The notes under the pieces are model-generated. The model searched no databases. It was not told the origin of the DNA and saw nothing but the letters and a program-made list of their open reading frames with translations. Shown here in pieces: positions 21,982 through 34,085 of a stretch of DNA of 64,000 nucleotides. The DNA comes from Paramecium octaurelia (Eukaryota; Ciliophora; Oligohymenophorea; Peniculida; Parameciidae): positions 489,172-553,171 of the forward strand of contig CAJJDP010000047.1 in NCBI GenBank assembly GCA_905182995.1. The letters run 5' to 3'. Made by a program: the position numbers and the translations under genes. How positions within the stretch are numbered: position 1 is the first letter of the stretch; the number at the start of each line of letters is the position of its first letter.

Positions 21982-23925
21982 TCATAGAACTATTTAAATT
22001 CTTCTTAGATTTCTAAAAATCTATGAGCTTTTTGAGAAATTATTTAATAATTGATAGGTGAATAAATTGTGAGAGGATTATAAGGAGGACATTCTTCCAA
22101 AGCTATAAATGGATGTTGTTAACTAATTTAGACTTATAGCATACCCATAACTGTCAATGTAAATGCCCTCTTTTAATGGATCGAATTGAGTACCATACTT
22201 CTTTAAAAAGTCAAGAAGAATTTATTTCTTATCATTTTGAGTGTAATGCTTACACATATAGATTGCAGCTAACATTATTGATAAACAAAAGGAGCTTATT
22301 CCACCTATTAAAATAGATATGAATTTAATACCTGTGTGTGCATCATTTAAATTTTTCGATTTAACTAAATGTTTTAGAATTAACATAATATCTCTATACC
22401 AAACAAATCTATTAATCCAATCTTTAACAATAGTTGTTGAGGCAAATCCCAAATGAGGATTATTATATACATTACTCGATTAATAAATCCAAGTCATATC
22501 CACCTAAATAGTTCTTCCTAAAGTATTACTATTATAATTATACCTTAATCATTTTGATCTAAATGAAAATACGACCAGTTCTATTGAATGTGTAAATCTT
22601 CATCATAAAAACTTGATTTTGGATTTAATTCTAATTTCAATATTGGCATTTGGCCTTGAATCAATCTAAATTGTTATAATTATATTTCTTACTTTGATTT
22701 AATTAAAAAGGGTGTCTGCTTTAAGGTATTATTTAAAAGTTATAAGAAACTTACTATCTAAGCATAGCTTAAGTTTTAAGATCCCCAAACACCAACATCT
22801 ACATCACTTATTTCTAAATCTAATCCAGTTTCGAAGGATCCATAAGGATACATATTGAGATGGAAATTAGTATAGATAAGATAATTAAGTCTATTCAAGC
22901 AAATTTATTTTCTGATTCTATTTTGATAGCTTTTTTATAGAATAGTATTTGACAATTCATCAATATCGTGGGTTTTGGATTTTGTTAAATTTAACTTTTT
23001 TCTTTTAATTGGTGTTGTTTATGTGGAATGAGGATATTATTTATCACCAACTTTTTCTCCATTATTATTATAGCTTTTTTTCTTTGGTTTATCTCTGCTT
23101 GATAATTTTTAAGCACTTTATTTATTTTCATCTGATTATTAAAAACAATCATCTGATTCAGATTAAGAATTTCCAGCAGTTGTGCTTCTTGCTCCAATCT
23201 AAAATACTATTAATAAAGTACATGACTAAATTAAGCATCAAAGTCAGCAGAATCTTTTTTATTTTCCTATTCGCACTTTTCTATCTAAGTGATACTAGGC
23301 TGTTTTCTTGTCTTCTACTATGCTATCTACTGTTTTATTTTATTAGACTCTTAAGGAGAAAGTTAATTCATTTGTTTTTCTTTAGATTGCTATTGAATTG
23401 GAGGTTATTGAGGCTATTATTTTTATGTGAGTGTTTAATTTTTTGATATTCTTGACTAGGGATCTGTTTTATTCTTTCTATTCTTTGCTTTTTTATGAGA
23501 TTTTTATTTTTATTAAGGAAATTATTAGTCTGTTGGGGGTAATTAAAACGAGTCAATATCGCCTTAATCACAAATTTATAAAACTTTACGATGTTCAGAA
23601 ATTTATTCTTACTAAATCTGTTATTAACAATTAAATTAAAGTTCTTCATTAACAATACTTAAAGATAAACATACTATGTTTTTTATAATTGTATTAGCAT
23701 CACACTCATCGCTCTTTTTTTTTTATATTGCCTTACTCTATTAATTTATACTAAACTTGATACATTCCCTTAATTAGTTCCTTCTGAATCTTTTTTGCAT
23801 TCAGGCTAGGATTTTTCTTTTTAATTATCTTGTTAGGAGTTTTTAGAGCGAAATTATTTTGTTCCTTTTATCGTCTCATTATTCTTACATTCATTGATTT
23901 GGTTAGATGTAGTTAAAATTTCCAT
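21982..23925 (-). CDS. TRF4/PAPD5-type non-canonical poly(A) polymerase
   Basis: ATG at 23925 (MEILTTSNQ), introns 23738-23763, 23199-23221, 22518-22543 and 22305-22331 (26, 23, 26, 27 nt), stop TGA 21984-21982; spliced 1,842 nt, 613 aa. After about 330 Gln/Asn/Lys-rich residues comes the nucleotidyltransferase core: YGSFETGLDLEISDVDVGV with the paired catalytic Asp residues, VDMTW with the third Asp, then the PAP-associated domain (LILKHLVKSKNLNDAHTG, GGISSFCLSIML, LLDFLKKYGTQFDPLKEGI). Such enzymes add short A-tails to nuclear RNAs in TRAMP-like surveillance. The last intron is a multiple of three and stopless. Confidence 0.8.
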
Positions 23926-24463
23926 TAAAGAAATGATTTATTATTTATTATATTCTCAATTAGTCGAATAATTATTCTTTATGTATTCAATAATCTTCGC
24001 GGTATTAAGTTTTTAATGGAAAAATTAATTGAAAGTAATCAAATTTATAGTTGTCAAATGATAATATCTCATCTATCAATGGAATATCGATCAAATGATT
24101 TATGATTTATGAATTTTAATTTATTTTATTATGCAAATATACTATATATTAATTAATGATTTATATATTTATAGTAAATAATTTCTTATCAAGGCTCCTA
24201 ATTTGAATTCATCACATTCCTTTAATTTAACAAAGAAAATTGACTTCTAAATGGTGGAACATTAAAAATAAAGTAAAGTAGAAATCATCATTTTTGCTTT
24301 TGAACAATTGTATTTTTGCAATAAAAATTGTTTTACAAAATCAATAAAATTGCTAAACACTTAAGTTTTACATAAATATTGACTCATAGATTTATTTTAT
24401 TATATTCCTCTCTAATAAATTATAATTTTAACTAAATTATTTTATTATTATCTAATTTGAGTA
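23926..24463. other. Intergenic, AT-rich
   Basis: Between the divergent TRF4-type gene and the phosphatase. Very AT-rich with no sustained protein-like frame on either strand. Both upstream regions must lie here. Confidence 0.5.
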
Positions 24464-25744
24464 TCCATGTATGATTTTCAGTGATATTTTCTTCTAATCG
24501 AAACGAATATATGATATTTATATAAAAAGGTTGTTCTAAAGGAGAACCTTAAGATGAGTTTCAATGCTTGTGTTTTAAGTAAGAAATCTATACATCATTC
24601 AACTTGTTTTCATATAATCCCAAATGACATTTAATTATAATCATAAAATAAATAATCAAAGATGTTTAGATTATTTGATTCCAGTTATCAATAAATGAAT
24701 CCAATCTTAGAAGAAGGTGATAATATTCTCTGGCTTGGTGATTTTACTGCAGCCTTAGATAGGACATTGCTTGATTCAAAAGGTATTAAAACAGTGTTAA
24801 CTGTTGCAACTGGCTTAGATGTAGCTTACGGAGAGCCTGGGATAAATCATAAGGTAGTAAATCTAAATACAGAAAGGTATATCATATCCTAGATTCAGAA
24901 ACTGCAAATATTGGTAGATTATTTTAAGACACTATCACTTAAATAATTGAAGGTTTAAAAAGAGGATCGGTTTTGGTGCATTGTGCTGCAGGTGTCTCCA
25001 GGTCTGCTTCAGTAGTGATAGCGTATTTAATGAAAACAAAAGGATTAGGCTTTTAAGAAGCTTTTAATTTCGTAAGAAAGAAGAGAAGCGTTATATAACC
25101 TAATTATGGGTTTATTAAATAATTAAGAAACTATTAAAAGGAAATAAGGATAGGAAAAAAGGAACCTCTTTAATTAAAAATAAGTGAGAATCCACAGGTT
25201 GCAAACGGCTGGTAAATGACAAAGACTTAAGATAAAAAAGTATCTGATCTTAACATCGTTGGTCAATAGGCTGTTAAACAACGATAGTCAGGTTTATTAA
25301 CTTAACCAAAGATCACAAGTTCAAATTCAACAAGAGCTAATTCCACTTTAAATTCAAAAAAATAGTTTGAACTACAGAAAACTTACCAAGGACCATAAAT
25401 TATAACCTATGCAAAAAATAATAAATTAGTTGTCAAAAATAATTTTGCAATACCTGAGATAAAATAAAAGAGTTACAAGTGAAAAGCATACTTATTTATT
25501 TCATTTAATCAAATTTTATAACCTTATGCCATCTCTTCATTATCATCAAAAGGATCATTTAGGGTTGATAATCTTTTAATATAACCAAAAGTAGTGTTTC
25601 CAAATAAAAATGACTTTGCTGTTTAGTGTTATGGGGTAGAGTAAAGTGTACTTAAGGAAGATGCTTTTGAACATTATTTTTTAGTCAGTCTATCTTTTGC
25701 ATTTTAAAGTTTTAATTGTTGATTATATTTTTCTAAATCTTACA
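24464..25744 (+). repeat. Direct repeat unit 1 of an exact tandem duplication
   Basis: These 1,281 bases recur at 25746-27026, at a constant offset of 1,282 with a single N (25745) between the copies. By reading through the lines I saw no difference between copies. The unit contains the complete phosphatase gene and its flanks. Confidence 0.9.
24695..25482 (+). CDS. Dual-specificity protein phosphatase (copy 1)
   Basis: ATG 24695 (MNPILEEGDNILWLGDF), one 23-nt intron at 24854-24876 that ends in AAG, first stop TGA 25480-25482; spliced 765 nt, 254 aa. The intron is needed to give HKVYHILDSETANI, where the Asp is the general acid, followed by the catalytic loop VLVHCAAGVSRSASVVIAYL with nucleophilic Cys and Arg. 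The enzyme dephosphorylates Tyr and Ser/Thr, typically on MAP kinases. A basic Ser/Asn-rich tail follows. In-frame Mets upstream (24662 and 24554) are possible earlier starts. After the TGA the same frame stays protein-like for about 80 codons. Confidence 0.85.
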
Positions 25745-25745
25745 N
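25745..25745. other. Ambiguous base N at the duplication seam
   Basis: The only N in the window, sitting exactly between the two identical 1,281-bp copies. The corresponding base after copy 2 is an A (27027). Confidence 0.98.
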
Positions 25746-27026
25746 TCCATGTATGATTTTCAGTGATATTTTCTTCTAATCGAAACGAATATATGATATT
25801 TATATAAAAAGGTTGTTCTAAAGGAGAACCTTAAGATGAGTTTCAATGCTTGTGTTTTAAGTAAGAAATCTATACATCATTCAACTTGTTTTCATATAAT
25901 CCCAAATGACATTTAATTATAATCATAAAATAAATAATCAAAGATGTTTAGATTATTTGATTCCAGTTATCAATAAATGAATCCAATCTTAGAAGAAGGT
26001 GATAATATTCTCTGGCTTGGTGATTTTACTGCAGCCTTAGATAGGACATTGCTTGATTCAAAAGGTATTAAAACAGTGTTAACTGTTGCAACTGGCTTAG
26101 ATGTAGCTTACGGAGAGCCTGGGATAAATCATAAGGTAGTAAATCTAAATACAGAAAGGTATATCATATCCTAGATTCAGAAACTGCAAATATTGGTAGA
26201 TTATTTTAAGACACTATCACTTAAATAATTGAAGGTTTAAAAAGAGGATCGGTTTTGGTGCATTGTGCTGCAGGTGTCTCCAGGTCTGCTTCAGTAGTGA
26301 TAGCGTATTTAATGAAAACAAAAGGATTAGGCTTTTAAGAAGCTTTTAATTTCGTAAGAAAGAAGAGAAGCGTTATATAACCTAATTATGGGTTTATTAA
26401 ATAATTAAGAAACTATTAAAAGGAAATAAGGATAGGAAAAAAGGAACCTCTTTAATTAAAAATAAGTGAGAATCCACAGGTTGCAAACGGCTGGTAAATG
26501 ACAAAGACTTAAGATAAAAAAGTATCTGATCTTAACATCGTTGGTCAATAGGCTGTTAAACAACGATAGTCAGGTTTATTAACTTAACCAAAGATCACAA
26601 GTTCAAATTCAACAAGAGCTAATTCCACTTTAAATTCAAAAAAATAGTTTGAACTACAGAAAACTTACCAAGGACCATAAATTATAACCTATGCAAAAAA
26701 TAATAAATTAGTTGTCAAAAATAATTTTGCAATACCTGAGATAAAATAAAAGAGTTACAAGTGAAAAGCATACTTATTTATTTCATTTAATCAAATTTTA
26801 TAACCTTATGCCATCTCTTCATTATCATCAAAAGGATCATTTAGGGTTGATAATCTTTTAATATAACCAAAAGTAGTGTTTCCAAATAAAAATGACTTTG
26901 CTGTTTAGTGTTATGGGGTAGAGTAAAGTGTACTTAAGGAAGATGCTTTTGAACATTATTTTTTAGTCAGTCTATCTTTTGCATTTTAAAGTTTTAATTG
27001 TTGATTATATTTTTCTAAATCTTACA
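25746..27026 (+). repeat. Direct repeat unit 2 of the exact tandem duplication
   Basis: Second copy of 24464-25744; see that entry. It leads into unique sequence at 27027. Confidence 0.9.
25977..26764 (+). CDS. Dual-specificity protein phosphatase (copy 2, identical)
   Basis: Same gene as at 24695-25482, shifted by 1,282 bp, intron at 26136-26158. It carries the same catalytic loop (HCAAGVSRSAS) and the same first TGA (26762-26764). Identity down to intron and flanks suggests either a very recent tandem duplication or, more likely, unmerged contig ends. Confidence 0.8.
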
Positions 27027-28145
27027 ACAGCTTTTAATCAATTATTTTCCATGCAGGTGCCTTAAATTATTTTAAAATCAAGTAATTTTTATTTTAATCA
27101 TAAAATTTTTAGATTTAAGATGTTAATCTAATAAATTCTGGAATAAGGCCATATAATTAAAAGAAAATTGATGCTTAGATGATTTAATAATCTAAAAGGA
27201 ATTAAAATATGATTCTAAAAATTTACTTAAATTATTACTTTTCAATAAATAAATATGTTGCTATAACATCATTCCAAATTAATAGTAAAATCTCACCAAC
27301 AATCAATTCTTAGACTGTCTCAAAAACATAATTAATAAACTAAAAATAATCCTAAATTAGTATACCTACGAATAACTGAAAATATGGTTTAATAAATTAA
27401 TAGCCTTGTAATAATAAGTGCAATCAATAGTAATTACTTTAATTAGAAATAAATAATACTATTTAAAGAATTTATTTATTGTGATTTTGCTATCCTCAGT
27501 AAATCAAATCCATAAGCGAATCTTTTTAGCATTTCCTAATACATTTAAACGAATTTCTCCTGATCTTGATTTTTATCTCTAAAATCCTATATTGCTTATA
27601 TTATTTTACTTAATCCGAAAACCATTCCAAATTAGAAGGGATTCAGAAAATTACTATCCATGTATACCATCTTCTAATAGGACATGGCAAGTGGCCAAAA
27701 CTTTCAGTTTTACTCGAAAGGAAGTCTTTTCCGGTAAGGCTTAAAAAAATGTTTAAAAAGTCTTCTTTATTGATTAAGGGGTTCGACTCATTGATTGAGA
27801 TTGTTAAGGGAACCCTTAGATCAGATATTTCAAGTCTGCAATACTCAATGAGGGTTTATTATTTAAAATTGAGCTATTTGATAAGGCTTTCTCGAATTCA
27901 GTTTATTATTTAAAAAACATGTTGAACATTACAATTATTTAATTAAATAATTTTCTTTAATTCTTTTCTTAATTATAAATGTTTGAGATTTTATAGATGA
28001 CGAAATTAAGATCTGATTTATGATATATAGCTTGTAGACACGTTTTAAGATTATGATACTTCATTATTCTACGTCAAATTTATTAAATGCTAATGCAATT
28101 ATATTCTTAAATTAAATTGATATAAAATATAATAATTCAAATTAA
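27027..28145 (+). pseudogene. AT-rich stretch with decayed coding remnants
   Basis: No intact gene. Around 27670-27930 the plus strand reads TWQVAKTFSFTRKEVFSGK, then NVQKVFFIDQGVRLID, an in-frame TGA, and RYFKSAILNEGLLFKIELFD. These are good protein-like segments in nearly one frame, so a dead gene is likely. Upstream (27270-27360) another piece (INSKISPTINSQTVSKTQ) ends at TGA. The last 200 bases before 28146 are probably the promoter of the coiled-coil gene. Confidence 0.45.
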
Positions 28146-31100
28146 ATGGATAGAAGGAAGTTATTATTTGAAAGCCATCTGAAAAATAATTCTTAAGATC
28201 TTTCAGTGGGGATTAGAGAAGCTAATGATATCCGAATTAGGGGTGATTCCATAAAAAGAGGAAATTCCAGGTATTTGACTAAAACATATTAGATAACCAT
28301 ACTATGTTAATAATAAGTCATATGAAATTTCAACTAAAACTAGTGGGAGCTTTATCATAACAAAAGAAAATGATGTTTCTTACCTGAAAAAGAAAATTGA
28401 TGAATTATAATTCAGAATAGATTCCTAAGATGCAAAACTAAAGGCTAGAGACAAGGAGATCTCCTATTAATAGTCTCAAATCAAATAATTTGTTCTGGAA
28501 ATGAATGAAGTCTAAAATATTGAAGACAATTATAAAGAAGAAATATCAGTTTTGAATAAGGAATTGTCGTAATGGAAGGAGAAATATTTTGCAAATCTTA
28601 AAGAATATTAATATCGTTAAGCCCATTTATCTAGACAATCTTAATAGGAATAAGCCTAAATAAGAAAGAAATATGAAGATATAATTGAATAATATTAAAG
28701 AGAAATAGAATCCATTGAAATTAGATTTGAAAATGAAAGGGAAAACCTCTATAAAGCTCTTGATTTACAAAACATGACAAATTAGAAAAACAATGAAATG
28801 AACGTAAGCTAAAAATATATTATTAAGGATTTGACAATAAAACTAGAAGAAAGAGATGCTGAAACTCGTTAATTATAAGAAAGAATATAAGAGTCAGAGA
28901 GAAATACAGAAGAGGTAAAATTAAAACTCTAGCAGCAGACTTCTAAATTGAATGAATTAATAAAAAAATGCAATAATGTATGAATTCTATTGATTAATAG
29001 ATTGAATCATAAAAAAATCAAGAAATTCAAATTTTACAGTTACAATTATAAGGAAAAGATAAATAAATACACACATTACAAATCTAAATTGGAGAATCAA
29101 AGAAAAAGACAAATTAACAAGAATAGGAAAAATTACAGCACTTGGAAAATCTTAATAATTAACTTGTCTAAGAGATAAGTTAATTAGAAGAAGAAAACGG
29201 CAAATTAAAATAGCAAGCAAAGGAATTTTAGAAAGAAGCATCTTACGAAAAAGAGAATGAAAATCTATAAATGATAATCTAAGAATAGAAAATTCAGAAT
29301 CTTGATTTAAAATAATAATTGAAGCTTTTTAAAGATAAAATTAATGAATTAAAAGTGGAACATTAGAATAATTCCAAAACAAATTACCTTGAAAAAGAGA
29401 TTAAAGATTATGAAAGGAAGGTAATCGAATTATAGGAATAAAATGAAAAACTTTCAAATTAGTAAGTAGATGTTGAAGAAATTAATGAAGAGCTTATGAT
29501 AATTAAAAAGAATAATCAAGAATTAAAACAACAACATGCTGAAGGATTTAAAGTTCTAGAAATTAAAAGCTAGAAAATTAAATAATAAGAGGCTGAATTA
29601 AATTAGTTGAGATAGGAGAATATGAGATTATCAGATTAATAATCATAGTTGGTTGAATTTGAATATAAAATAGAAGAACTGAGTTAGTAAATAGAAAAAT
29701 TAAATTTGACGAATGAAGAAAAAGATGCTGAGATATTATAGTATTTAAACAAACTAGAAAAGTAAAATTTAAAAATTAAAGATTTTGAAAAATTAATAAA
29801 TTAATTAAAAACTGAAAATAAAGAATATTAAACTGAAAACTCTAAATTAAAAAATCATGTCTTTCAATTATAAAAATAAATTAAAGAAATTTCAGAAGAA
29901 TTATAAAAATGTCAGATAGAAAATGATGATTTAACAAGGATGCACGAAGAGAATCTAATAAAAATAAATACTCTAGAGAAGGAAAATAAATAAAAAGAAA
30001 TACAAAAAAAAGATGCAGAAAAGTTATCAGCCTTAACATAATTAGAAAATGAAAATTCAAAACTTTGTCAGTAGAGAAACAAATTATAAGAAAAAATAGG
30101 AGAATTAGAAGAAGAAATCAATCAAAAAGTGATAGAAATAAATTAACTGAAGGAACATATTTAAAATCTGTTTAATTAAAATAAGTATTATTAATCAGAA
30201 GTAGAATCTTTTGAATCACAAATAATAAAATCAAATATGAGAATTTAAGAATTGGAATAGAATTTAGATACTTAAAATGAAGCAGAGGACCTATTAAATG
30301 AGAATGAATTGTTAAAACAAAAAAATTAAGACTTAGAAAATTTATTGAATCTGAAAAGTAATGATAATGCTGAAATTTTAGACAAATTGGAAAAATAAGT
30401 TGTTCATCAAAAACAGAATAATGAAGAGTTAAAATAAAAGGTTAGTGAATTGTAAATCAGAAAAGATGATCTTTAGAAAATACTTGAAAAAAAAGACGAA
30501 GAAATAGAAGAATTATAACAAATTTAATTTGAATAGAAATGTCTCTAAGATTAGAAAATAGATGATTTGATGAAAATATAAAATTTGAAGATAATAGAAA
30601 TAAGTGAAAATTAGAAAAATATATAAGATTTATAATTATCTTTAATTGAGAAAGATGAATAATTAAAACTTCTTTAATAATAAACGATCAAAAATGATTT
30701 CATAAATAAGGAAGAGATTGAGCAACTGAAAATTAAAGCTAATTAACTAATAGAATAGATACAATAGTTGGAATAAGAGAATGTATCTTAAAAAGGTTAA
30801 ATAAAATAAAAAAATTAAGAAATTTAAGAAGTTAAGTTATAAGCAAAATAAACAGAATTAAAATTAATAAGAGAAATTGAGGAATTAAAAATTCATACAA
30901 ATAATGCAATATCAATGAAAGTGGAATATGAGGAATAATTATTGAAGTATTAATCAATACCCAATAAATACATAGAAATAGCAAAAAAAGACACCTAGAA
31001 TGAATAAATTAGTTTCAAAAATGAAAATTTTAGTAACTTTGAATTAAGAAAAAGTCAAAATGAAGAAGAGAATGAAGTAGAATATTCATCAAACTGCGAA

Positions 31101-34028
31101 GAAATTAAATAATAACTAATAGAAAAAGGATAACAGGAATAGGACTCATTAGATTTAGGATAATAAATGACTATTATAACAAGCAGTAAAAAATATGAAT
31201 AAAATGTTGTGAAACTAAATGATAAAATCGATAATAGATAATAAATTGACACACAAGATATGGTTGAGTTGAAGGAACCTGATGTAAATATTGTTTAGAT
31301 AGTTTAATAACCAGAAATAGAACTAGATTTGAAAAAGGAAGATGAAGAGAATTTTGAACTTAGAAATGAATAAAAATAGGAAGACATTTCAGACTCAGAG
31401 TAATAATAAAATTTTGAGAAACTTAATGATAAAATCGATAAGAGATTATAAATTGAAACACAAGATTTAGTTTAATTGAAGGAACCTGAAGTCAATATTG
31501 TTTAGATAGTTTAATAACCATAAATAGAATTAGATTTGAAAAAGGAAGATGAAGAGAATTTTGAACTTAGAAATGAATAAAAATAGGGAGACATTTCAGA
31601 CTCAGAGTAATAATAAAATTTTGAGAAACTTAATGATAAAATCGATAATAAATAATAAATTGACACACAAGATATGGTTGAGTTGAAGGAACCTGAAGTC
31701 AATATTGTTTAGATAGTTTAATAACCATAAATAGAATTAGATTTGAAAAAGGAAGATGAAGAGAATTTTGAGCTTAGAAATGAATAAAAGTAGGAAGACA
31801 TTTCAGACTCAGAATAATCAGAATAATAAAATGTTGAGAAACTTAATGATAAAATCGATAATAAATAATAAATTGACACACAAGATATGGTTGAGTTGAA
31901 GGAACCTGAAGTCAATATTGTTTAGATAGTTTAATAACCATAAATAGAATTAGATTTGAAAAAGGAAGATGAAGAGAATTTTGAGCTTAGAAATGAATAA
32001 AAGTAGGAAGACATTTCAGACTCAGAATAATCAGAATAATAAAATGTTGAGAAACTTAATGATAAAATCGATAATAAATAATAAATTGACACACAAGATA
32101 TGGTTGAGTTGAAGGAACCTGAAGTCAATATTGTTTAGATAGTTTAATAACCAGAAATAGAATTAGATTTGAAAAAGGAAGATGAAGAGAATTTTGAACT
32201 TAGAAATGAATAAAAATAGGAAGACATTTCAGACTCAGAGTAATAATAAAATTTTGAGAAACTTAATGATAAAATCGATAAGAGATTATAAATTGAAACA
32301 CAAGATTTAGTTTAATTGAAGGAACCTGAAGTCAATATTGTTTAGATAGTTTAATAACCATAAATAGAATTAGATTTGAAAAAGGAAGATGAAGAGAATT
32401 TTGAACTTAGAAATGAATAAAAATAGGAAGACATTTCAGACTCAGAGTAATAATAAAATTTTGAGAAACTTAATGATAAAATCGATAAGAGATTATAAAT
32501 TGAAACACAAGATTTAGTTTAATTGAAGGAACCTGAAGTCAATATTGTTTAGATAGTTTAATAACCATAAATAGAATTAGATTTGAAAAAGGAAGATGAA
32601 GAGAATTTTGAACTTAGAAATGAATAAAAATAGGAAGACATTTCAGACTCAGAGTAATAATAAAATTTTGAGAAACTTAATGATAAAATCGATAAGAGAT
32701 TATAAATTGAAACACAAGATTTAGTTTAATTGAAGGAACCTGAAGTCAATATTGTTTAGATAGTTTAATAACCATAAATAGAATTAGATTTGAAAAAGGA
32801 AGATGAAGAGAATTTTGAACTTAGAAATGAATAAAAATAGGAAGACATTTCAGACTCAGAGTAATAATAAAATTTTGAGAAACTTAATGATAAAATCGAT
32901 AAGAGATTATAAATTGAAACACAAGATTTAGTTTAATTGAAGGAACCTGAAGTCAATATTGTTTAGATAGTTTAATAACCATAAATAGAATTAGATTTGA
33001 AAAAGGAAGATGAAGAGAATTTTGAACTTAGAAATGAATAAAAATAGGAAGACATTTCAGACTCAGAGTAATAATAAAATGTTGAGAAACTTAATGATAA
33101 AATCGATAAGAGATTATAAATTGAAACACAAGATTTAGTTTAATTGAAGGAACCTGAAGTCAATATTGTTTAGATAGTTTAATAACCATAAATAGAATTA
33201 GATTTGAAAAAGGAAGATGAAGAGAATTTTGAACTTAGAAATGAATAAAAATAGGAAGACATTTCAGACTCAGAGTAATAATAAAATGTTGAGAAACTTA
33301 ATGATAAAATCGATAAGAGATTATAAATTGAAACACAAGATTTAGTTTAATTGAAGGAACCTGAAGTCAATATTGTTTAGATAGTTTAATAACCATAAAT
33401 AGAATTAGATTTGAAAAAGGAAGATGAAGAGAATTTTGAGCTTAGAAATGAATAAAAGTAGGAAGACCATTTAGACTCAGAATAATCAGAATAATAAAAT
33501 GTTGAGAAACTTAATGATAAAATGGATAATAGATAATAAATTGACACACAAGATATGGTTGAGTTGAAGGAACCTGAAGTAAATGTTGTTTAGATAGTTT
33601 AATAACCATAAATAGAATTAGATTTGAAAAAGGAGGATGAAGAGAAATTTGAACTTGAAAATGAAACAAATCGATAAATCAATTCTGTTATTTCACAAAA
33701 TTTAAATAAAGAATAAATTTAAAACGACATTCAACCATAGTTAATAGAAAAAATTGCTTATTTTTAAAGTTTTTAGGAACAAACAGCTCACATTGAAGTT
33801 ATTTATAACACTGATGGTTTAAAATAATCTGAAATATATTCAGTTGCAAACAATTTGATTAAAGATGAATTGTAAGAATAACAAGTCTAATTTGAATTTT
33901 AAGAAAGAGAATCTATAATCTAGCATTTTGAAGAAATAGTTTAAATAAAATCAGATCACAAACCTAAAGAGTTTGTGGGCTAATATTTAGAAGAGGAACA
34001 ATAAAAGATCTAACCGTAATTAGAATGA
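28146..34028 (+). CDS. Giant coiled-coil protein with C-terminal tandem repeats, 1,945 aa
   Basis: ATG 28146, introns 28271-28292 (22 nt) and 28978-29000 (23 nt), stop TGA 34026-34028; spliced 5,838 nt. Residues from about 75 to 1,020 are almost continuous heptad-type coiled coil rich in Glu, Lys, Leu and Gln, the Gln mostly written TAA/TAG. From 31274 to about 33660 the coding sequence is a tandem array of twelve 69- or 71-residue acidic repeats (each with KEPEVNIVQIVQQP and LDLKKEDEENFEL). Such proteins act as structural filaments, tethers or basal body/cortical scaffolds, but no named family is evident. Minus-strand frames over the array are shadows. Confidence 0.85.
31274..33660 (+). repeat. 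Twelve-copy in-frame minisatellite, 207 or 213 bp units
   Basis: Units start (at GGAACCTGA) at 31274, 31481, 31688, 31901, 32114, 32321, 32528, 32735, 32942, 33149, 33356 and 33569. Spacing is 207 bp eight times and 213 bp three times; the 6-bp difference is one extra Ser-Glu (TCAGAA/TCAGAG) in the SDSEQ tract. All units keep frame. Confidence 0.95.
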
Positions 34029-34085
34029 CTTATAAAAATTAAGTCAATATAAACCGCAGTAAGTTAGTATTATATAAATTGTCTT

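Noticed and set aside
23009-23446. 145-aa plus-strand hydrophobic frame resembling a membrane protein
   Set aside because: Antisense shadow of the Gln/Lys-rich N-terminal region of the TRF4-type gene, which has conserved motifs and an integer spliced length.
23368-23655. 95-aa minus-strand frame continuing from the TRF4-type start codon
   Set aside because: It becomes the wrong frame once the 26-nt intron at 23738-23763 is removed; the alternative frame (NTIIKNIVCLS and a Gln-rich tract) leads directly into the polymerase domain.
27770-27800. GGGTTCGACTCA resembling a tRNA T-loop / B box
   Set aside because: No matching D-arm, anticodon stem or acceptor pairing in the flanks; it lies in a decayed coding remnant.
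31055-32128. Repeated 63-65-aa minus-strand frames rich in Ser/Tyr/Phe
   Set aside because: Shadows of the in-frame repeats of the plus-strand coiled-coil gene; their regular recurrence simply follows the repeat period.
31274-33660. Regularly spaced direct repeats that could suggest a CRISPR array
   Set aside because: Units are 207-213 bp, near-identical over their whole length with no unique spacers, and lie in frame inside a eukaryotic gene.
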